A stretch of DNA of 64,000 nucleotides from assembly GCF_035984415.1 (NCBI RefSeq), contig NZ_CP130721.1:372001-436000 (forward strand), written 5' to 3'. Position numbers and translations under genes: made by a program. This document shows, one piece after another, positions 59,285 to 64,000 of this stretch. Each line of letters opens with the position of its first letter. Position 1 is the stretch's first letter. Origin of the DNA: Streptomyces sp. NBC_01296 (GTDB taxonomy: Bacteria; Actinomycetota; Actinomycetes; Streptomycetales; Streptomycetaceae). The notes beneath the pieces are model-generated. The model saw nothing but the letters and a program-made list of their open reading frames with translations. It did not search any database and was not told the origin of the DNA.

Positions 59285-60984
59285 GGGCTTGCAGATCATC
59301 AAGGTGTTGCTTCCCGACCTGGGGCTCGTTGGTCTGGTATGCGCATCCCGGACGAGACCCGTGACCAACTCTCTGCGAAGTTCGCGGTGTTGTTCCCACA
59401 TCTGGACGAGCGGCAGCGACGGCTGCTGATGGGGACCGAGGCCCGGCTGCTTGGGCACGGTGGCATCCGCGCTGTCGCTCGGGCGGCCCAGGTCAGCGAG
59501 ACGACGGTCCGCAATGGTGTGTTCGAGCTGGAATCCGGAGAGGAGCCGTTGGGACGGGTCCGGCGTCCCGGCGGAGGACGCAAACGGGTCGCCGATCTGG
59601 ATCCGGGGGTGCGGCCGGCACTGCTGGCGCTGGTCGAGCCCGATGAGAGGGGCGACCCGATGTCGCCGCTGCGGTGGACTGTGAAATCGACACGTACGAT
59701 CGCGGCGGAGCTGGCCCGGGCTGGGCACCGGATCAGCGCCGATACCGTGGGCGACCTGCTGCGGGAGGAAGGCTTCAGTCTGCAGGCGAACGCGAAGACG
59801 CTCGAGGGCAGTCAGCACCCGGACCGGGACGCCCAGTTCCGCTACCTCAACGAGCAGGCCCGTGAGCACCGGGACACCGGGCAACCCGTGATCAGCGTGG
59901 ACACCAAGAAGAAGGAACTCGTCGGCGAGTTCAAGAACAGTGGCCGCCAGTGGCGTCCCGCCGGTGAGCCTGTCCCGGTAGGCGTCCACGACTTTGCCGA
60001 TCCGCAGTTGGGTAAAGCCGTCCCCTACGGGATCTACGACCTGTCCGCGAACACCGGCTGGGTCAACGTCGGCACCGATCACGACACCGCCGCGTTCGCC
60101 GTGGAATCGATCCGCCGCTGGTGGCTCGGCCAGGGCCGGGCTGCCTACCCGCGGGCGACACGGCTGCTGATCACCGCCGACGCCGGCGGATCCAACGGCT
60201 ACCGCACCCGGGCCTGGAAGCTCGAGCTGGCCCAACTCGCCGCTGAGACCGGGCTGACGATCACCGTGTGTCATCTGCCGCCGGGCACATCGAAGTGGAA
60301 CAAGATCGAGCACCGGCTCTTCTCGCACATCACGATGAACTGGAGCGGCCGCCCGCTGACCAGCCACGAAGTCATCGTGCAGTCGATCGCCGCGACCACC
60401 ACCCGCACCGGACTGCACGTGAGGGCCGAACTCGACACCAACACCTACCCGACCGGAGTCCGCGTCAAAGACGCGGACATGGCCGCCCTGCCACTGACCC
60501 GGCACGCCTTCCACGGCGACTGGAACTACGCCCTGCACCCCCAGCCATCCCCGGTAATCCCGGCGGCCCGGGCCCCGCAGACGCCGGAGCCGGAGCCGGA
60601 GTGGCACCAGGCCCTGCTCTCAGATCCCGCACTTACCGGAATGACCCGCCGGCAACTGAACGACCTCACCGAGATCCTGGCCCCAGATGGGGATACCCGG
60701 CGCGGCCGCCCGCCCCGGCTGACCTTCCCCGACCAGGTCCTGGCCACCGTGCTCCACCTACGGGACGCCCTGGCCGCGGAACCCCTCGCCGTGCTGTTCG
60801 GCACCAGCCGCACCGCCATGCACCGCACCCTTCAGAAGAACCGCCGACTGCTCGAGACACACGGCATCACCATCCAACCCGCGACAACCCCACCCACGAC
60901 CCTCGCCGCCCTCCAGGCCCGGATCCAGGCCCAGACCGGCGAAGAAAACAAGATCAAAACAACGGGTTAATGATCTGCAATCCC
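59285..60984 (+). mobile_element. ISAzo13-type insertion sequence, complete (1.7 kb)
   Basis: Left end GGGCTTGCAGATCATCAA and right end (read inward) GGGATTGCAGATCATTAA are near-identical inverted repeats, with GTTG following a few bases further in on both sides. TAA lies directly outside both ends (59282-59284 and 60985-60987), a likely 3-bp target duplication. Contains one transposase gene and no cargo. Confidence 0.8.
59339..60970 (+). CDS. ISAzo13-family transposase (543 aa)
   Basis: N-terminal HTH (GIRAVARAAQVSETTVRNGV) and GRVRRPGGGRK, followed by an RNase H-like core with VISVDTKKKELVGEFKNSGR, LLITADAGGSNGYRTRAW and LPPGTSKWNKIEHRLFSHI, the family's DDE-bearing signatures. The reading frame is intact and ends 14 bp before the right inverted repeat. 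The last 130 residues carry a Pro-rich linker and a second HTH-like part. Confidence 0.9.
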   Translation: MRIPDETRDQLSAKFAVLFPHLDERQRRLLMGTEARLLGHGGIRAVARAAQVSETTVRNGVFELESGEEPLGRVRRPGGGRKRVADLDPGVRPALLALVEPDERGDPMSPLRWTVKSTRTIAAELARAGHRISADTVGDLLREEGFSLQANAKTLEGSQHPDRDAQFRYLNEQAREHRDTGQPVISVDTKKKELVGEFKNSGRQWRPAGEPVPVGVHDFADPQLGKAVPYGIYDLSANTGWVNVGTDHDTAAFAVESIRRWWLGQGRAAYPRATRLLITADAGGSNGYRTRAWKLELAQLAAETGLTITVCHLPPGTSKWNKIEHRLFSHITMNWSGRPLTSHEVIVQSIAATTTRTGLHVRAELDTNTYPTGVRVKDADMAALPLTRHAFHGDWNYALHPQPSPVIPAARAPQTPEPEPEWHQALLSDPALTGMTRRQLNDLTEILAPDGDTRRGRPPRLTFPDQVLATVLHLRDALAAEPLAVLFGTSRTAMHRTLQKNRRLLETHGITIQPATTPPTTLAALQARIQAQTGEENKIKTTG

Positions 60985-61053
60985 TAAGGGCTGTCCCGCA
61001 AATCTGGTGGGGCCGCAGCAACTCGGACCTCGCGCCTGTGGCAGCCTGCCGTC

Positions 61054-61395
61054 ATGCCAGCCGAGTTGCGAGAACATGCAGGGCGTCACTACGCCATCCA
61101 GTTCCACTACGCCTTGCCCGACGATGCCTGGGCTGTGGAGCTGAGTGAGGCCGTACCTGCGCCGGCCGTGTGGGCCGAGAACCCTAGCGCCGCGAGGCAC
61201 CTGCCTGGAGTCGCCTTCTTGGTGGCGTTTGTTCCGGACGAGGATCCGGATCTGGAACCGACCGTCCACATCCACAGCCATGATGAACACGTCATCCCCT
61301 ACGAGATCATGCGCTGGTTCATGGAGCAGGTGGCCGAGCAGGTCGCACGCTGCCGCGCCGCGTTCGAGCAGGACGGGCGGGAAGCAGTGGAATGA
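61054..61395 (+). CDS. hypothetical protein (113 aa)
   Basis: A small acidic soluble protein: YAIQFHYALPDDAWAVELSE, LPGVAFLVAFVPDEDPDLEP, then HEVIPYEIMRWFMEQVAEQV-like helix at the end. Reads as a natural protein throughout, but the ribosome site is weak and I do not recognise a family. It stands alone immediately right of the insertion sequence. Confidence 0.5.
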   Translation: MPAELREHAGRHYAIQFHYALPDDAWAVELSEAVPAPAVWAENPSAARHLPGVAFLVAFVPDEDPDLEPTVHIHSHDEHVIPYEIMRWFMEQVAEQVARCRAAFEQDGREAVE

Positions 61396-61434
61396 TCTCC
61401 CCGTGGCTGGTGTGATCACGGCGTCGGAGCCGTC

Positions 61435-61605
61435 CTAATCCGGTGGTAGCGACAGCCCTGAGAGACGTACGCCCAGGCTGTTCGAGCAGCAGAGGTTGGT
61501 CGCGACGGCGGTCACGTGGGCGTCGGGCTGACGCCTTGAGTCGTCCGGGGACTTGATCCCTATATCCAGAGCGGTGATGCCCGACGCTCTCGTGACCGCC
61601 ATCAT
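61435..61605 (-). CDS. small peptide ORF with C-terminal Cys/Ser stretch (56 aa)
   Basis: Two adjacent ATGs open a frame with natural codons. The C-terminal part has NLCCSNSLGVRLSGLSLPPD. There is no strong ribosome site. The leader-plus-Cys/Ser-rich layout loosely recalls a RiPP precursor, but no modifying enzyme lies nearby. It may be an accidental frame. Confidence 0.3.
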   Translation of the reverse strand: MMAVTRASGITALDIGIKSPDDSRRQPDAHVTAVATNLCCSNSLGVRLSGLSLPPD

Positions 61606-61878
61606 CGTCAACACTGCCCGCTTGATCACTCGTTGGTGTCTGTGGTGCGAGCCCGCCGCATGGTGACCCCATCCGGTTCCAGGAGCGGGGGCTGCGCGTG
61701 CACCTGGACCAGGCGGTCGCGCCGGGACGAGGACGGCCTTGAGCCGGTGCTGGGGGTGTCGGTGCCCGTGGACCGGGACACCTTGATCGACCGCTGGTAC
61801 ATCCACCGGATCCGCCTCGGCAGCGTCGGCACCAGTCGGCAGGTCCGCATCGGCACGGAAGCGAGGCTGGCGGGACGA

Positions 61879-62097
61879 TCAGGTCTCGGAAATGTCGCTG
61901 TTCCGCCGGTTCAGGGAGCGGATGAGCAGCTCGGCACGGACCAGCGCGGCGATGAAGCCGACCGTGCCGAGAAGCATGACCGACCAGGCGATGAACTGCC
62001 AGGTCGATTCGGTGCGGAACACGTGCGGCGTGAACACCGCCATGACGACGGCGAGGACACCGAGCGCGGCCAGCCAGACGAGTCTCGTCGCGATCTC
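61879..62097 (-). pseudogene. two-TM membrane protein frame without a start codon
   Basis: The frame clearly encodes a membrane protein: LVWLAALGVLAVVMAVF, then FIAWSVMLLGTVGFIAALVR and a basic end LIRSLNRRNSDISET. AAGGGAG lies at its 5' edge but is followed by ATC, with no ATG/GTG/TTG in position, and an in-frame TGA lies just upstream. Immediately upstream (about 62111-62226) another short membrane-like frame ends at that TGA. Both look like the relics of a small membrane operon. Confidence 0.45.
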
Positions 62098-62273
62098 CCT
62101 TGGGTGTCGTCAGGACGGGTCCGCTGGCTGCGGCTTCCGGATGGTGTCGAGCAGCTGCGGGGACAGAGTTGCGGGCAGGAGCCACAGGCCCGCGATGCCG
62201 ATGGTCGTGACCACCCATGCCTTGAATCAGCCCTGCGCCGGGTCTGGTTCGGAAGCGCGCTGCGCATGGTGCG

Positions 62274-62891
62274 CTATCGGGGAGGAGGGCTGGCGTTCGG
62301 GGTTCCCTGTGCTTTCGCTCCGTCCGCGATCTGTTCGCGTACCTTCCGCTCTCCGACGATGATCCGTGAGGTCACTGGACGGTCGGAGACCTGTGTGACT
62401 GTGACATGGCCACGCGGATTCACTGGTGCTTCGGATTTATCGGAGGCGTATTCGATCACCATGGCGTTCTTGCTGCAGAGCAGTGATACCCATTTTTGGG
62501 GGCCGCTGCCGGAGGCGCTGTTGTACGGTCCGGCAGGGTAGATGTTACTGCCCTCACCGCCAGCCGGCCACTTCGACACGAGGTGAATCCGATTGGCCTT
62601 TTGGTCTCCTTTTGCGTCGACCTGAATTCCGCAGGAGTCGCCGTTCGCGAACATGATGATGCGATCCTGCCCATCCCGAAGTTCGGCGAGGATTTTGAGA
62701 GTACCGGAGGAGGCGCTCTCTGCATCGGCAAGCGGATCGTCGGCGACGCTAATCGCTTCCAATTCACTCAGAGCAGTAACCTGCACGCCGGTCGAAGTGG
62801 GTTCAGCGTCCGAATCAGCTCCGCTTTCACATCCGGTAAGTAAGAAAATGAAGGCAGCCCCAAAGACTAAGGGCTTCTTTTTCCAGGCCAT
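62274..62891 (-). CDS. secreted lipoprotein of unknown function (205 aa)
   Basis: Type II signal peptide KKKPLVFGAAFIFLLTGCES with lipobox LLTGC. The mature part has TLKILAELRDGQDRIIMFAN, SGSGPQKWVSLLCSKNAMVI and a Thr/Val-rich end. Codon use is clearly less GC-biased than in the rest of the window (many AT-ending codons), suggesting recent acquisition. The ATG at 62891 follows GAGGTG; an ATG at 62906 is an alternative. No family recognised. Confidence 0.7.
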   Translation of the reverse strand: MAWKKKPLVFGAAFIFLLTGCESGADSDAEPTSTGVQVTALSELEAISVADDPLADAESASSGTLKILAELRDGQDRIIMFANGDSCGIQVDAKGDQKANRIHLVSKWPAGGEGSNIYPAGPYNSASGSGPQKWVSLLCSKNAMVIEYASDKSEAPVNPRGHVTVTQVSDRPVTSRIIVGERKVREQIADGAKAQGTPNASPPPR

Positions 62892-62930
62892 GGGGCTGCA
62901 CCTCATTCTGATCGTATCTTCAGTGTGTGA

Positions 62931-63590
62931 TCACTGTACCCACTGGTTGAAGCAGACACCCACGGGCTTGTAGGCCCATATCCTCTTCCCCGTGGGGAAC
63001 TCGCCGCCGGCGCCTGACCAGGCCTCTCCTTCGAACACGTCGTAGAGCGGGAAGGCCTGGACGGTCCCGAACTTGCCGTCGGGCACCTCAAAGCGCGTCT
63101 CGTTCTTGACGCCGTAGGTGCTGGTGACGCTCCAGCCCATGCCTGCCGAGATTTACTTCAGGTCGACGTTGATCTCCTTCGTGACGGTGGCGGAGACACT
63201 CTTGTCGACCGTCAGGACGAGGGTGGTCTTGCCCCCGCCACTGGTCGCCTGGATCACATCGGTTCCGCACGACTGGCTGATCCAGTGCGCGTTCTTGATC
63301 CTGTAGAAGTCAGTCGTCCCTGCGGGCGCAGGGGATATGGAGCTCGGGGCTTCAGTTGACAGTTCGCCGCTTTCGGCCGCGCTGGAGTTCCGCTTGACCA
63401 GCGTGTTGGGTCCGGGCGTGAAGAACTTGCCGTCCGCGGACAGCGAGCTTTCGGGGACGCCTAACGGCTTGCCGTCATCCGCATAGGACACTCCGGCACC
63501 CGTGGTCGCGGTCAGCGCGACTGCCACGCCCGCCATGGCCAGAACCGTGGCGATTCCACGCCGGTGAGGTGAAAAATGTACGCGCTTCAT
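62931..63590 (-). pseudogene. secreted protein gene split by one in-frame stop codon
   Basis: The 5' part (63590 to 63153) encodes a signal peptide (GIATVLAMAGVAVALTATTG), a Ser/Pro-rich region and a beta-rich segment ending VTKEINVDLK. TAA at 63153-63155 follows, and the same frame goes on as ISAGMGWSVTSTYGVKNETR, FEVPDGKFGTVQAFPLYDVF and KPVGVCFNQWVQ, the continuation expected for this type of Streptomyces secreted protein. A single base change would restore about 219 codons. Either a recent nonsense mutation, readthrough, or sequencing error. Confidence 0.7.
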
Positions 63591-64000
63591 TTCGCTCCCA
63601 GGTCTCTTCAATTCAGATCCGCCCGCCTCGTACTCGACATTCGCTGGCGGGTGATCTTGCCGTCCCTCAGAGCTTGTACGGCTTCACGCTTACCTATCAA
63701 TCCTTTTCATCAGACTGCGCCTCAGGTCACACGGGAATCTCAGATTCACCTCAAGAGCGATGTTTGATTCAAGCCAGCACTCTCCTTAAATGACCGCACA
63801 TAATCAGATACGAATCTCGGCGTTTCCGGCGGAGAGATTCCGTGCTTCATCACACGTAAATCAGGGACCCCACCTGGGTCATCAGCATCACGCCGGGTCC
63901 TGGTCGAACCTCGCGAACCATGGCCGCCGCGCTCCCCATGCACCGCCTTCCGGCCGCACAGCATGGTGTCTGGAAGGGCTCAGCCCGCCGCCGACCCCGT
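63591..64000. other. right-edge non-coding stretch, about 410 bp
   Basis: Lower GC than most of the window. No frame with ribosome site and protein-like sequence is seen; a 72-codon minus-strand frame at 63746-63964 is Arg/Gly-rich and unsupported. It should hold the promoter of the split secreted-protein gene. Confidence 0.4.

Noticed and set aside
63746..63964. 72-codon minus-strand frame at the right edge.
   Set aside because: Arg/Gly-rich start, no ribosome site, no recognisable motif.
1..64000. tRNA or rRNA genes and an integrase attachment site.
   Set aside because: I looked for tRNA-like TpsiC-arm motifs and a tyrosine integrase near the relaxase remnant and found neither; a covariance-model scan would be needed to be certain.

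Overview
The window is high-GC actinobacterial DNA and almost certainly Streptomyces. The base composition, the scarcity of TTA codons with two TTA codons placed in regulator genes, a SARP activator, a truncated WhiB, an accessory NAD+-dependent ligase, NlpC/P60-like and Rpf-like secreted hydrolases and actinobacterial conserved families (DUF6194, CU044_2847, DUF6207) all point that way. The density of broken genes (Tn3 transposase, resolvase, MmyB, Lpd, kinase, AraC, WhiB and relaxase remnants) and two complete insertion sequences suggest an accessory region such as a chromosome arm, an integrated element or a plasmid rather than core chromosome.

Region 1 (1-6000): a GNAT protein, a Tn3 transposase tail, a DUF1330 protein, a nadC-phzF operon divergent from a LysR regulator, then a graveyard of MmyB and serine-recombinase remnants. 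Region 2 (6000-17300): an extracellular armoury made of a membrane-anchored propeller/phospholipase A2, a membrane-anchored ricin-type lectin protein, a secreted NlpC/P60-like hydrolase with a ricin domain, a lipoprotein, and two secreted wall hydrolases (Rpf-like and NlpC/P60-like) with FG-GAP/VCBS repeats. Two C-terminal modules are duplicated as apparently perfect repeats: ricin, 491 bp inverted, and VCBS, 826 bp direct. TTGTCC palindromes lie in front of the phospholipase and ricin genes. A small secreted peptide with three GIGWD motifs, a downstream small gene and a divergent TrmB/LuxR-type regulator close the region.

Region 3 (17400-36100) is a mixed accessory stretch: PadR/monooxygenase, PPOX flavoprotein, HopJ-like protein, second ligA, MarR/Old-Yellow-Enzyme pair with a clear operator, PIG-L deacetylase, NADAR protein, double-MerR/DUF6194 pair, DUF1963 protein and many gene fragments.

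Region 4 (36154-55566) is the main find, an unusual compact type II polyketide cluster. The minus-strand left arm encodes two KAS III-like enzymes and acyl-CoA carboxylase beta and epsilon subunits (priming and malonyl supply). A TetR gene is divergent from SnoaL-like/MFS/SnoaL-like/ketoreductase/phosphopantetheinyl-transferase genes. An ECF sigma gene follows, then hydrolase-FAD monooxygenase-ACP-KSalpha-CLF on the minus strand and a divergent TTA-containing SARP. The same 16-bp near-palindrome sits in the SnoaL and SARP promoters, so the TetR protein probably controls both. No ordinary aromatase/cyclase, dehydratase or enoyl reductase is seen. An intact IS110-type element lies inside the cluster.

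Region 5 (55487-64000): a C-terminally truncated MobF relaxase with a repeat-rich putative oriT, a disrupted HTH gene, a pentapeptide-repeat membrane protein, a complete ISAzo13-type element, and a lower-GC tail with a lipoprotein and a secreted-protein gene split by one in-frame stop.
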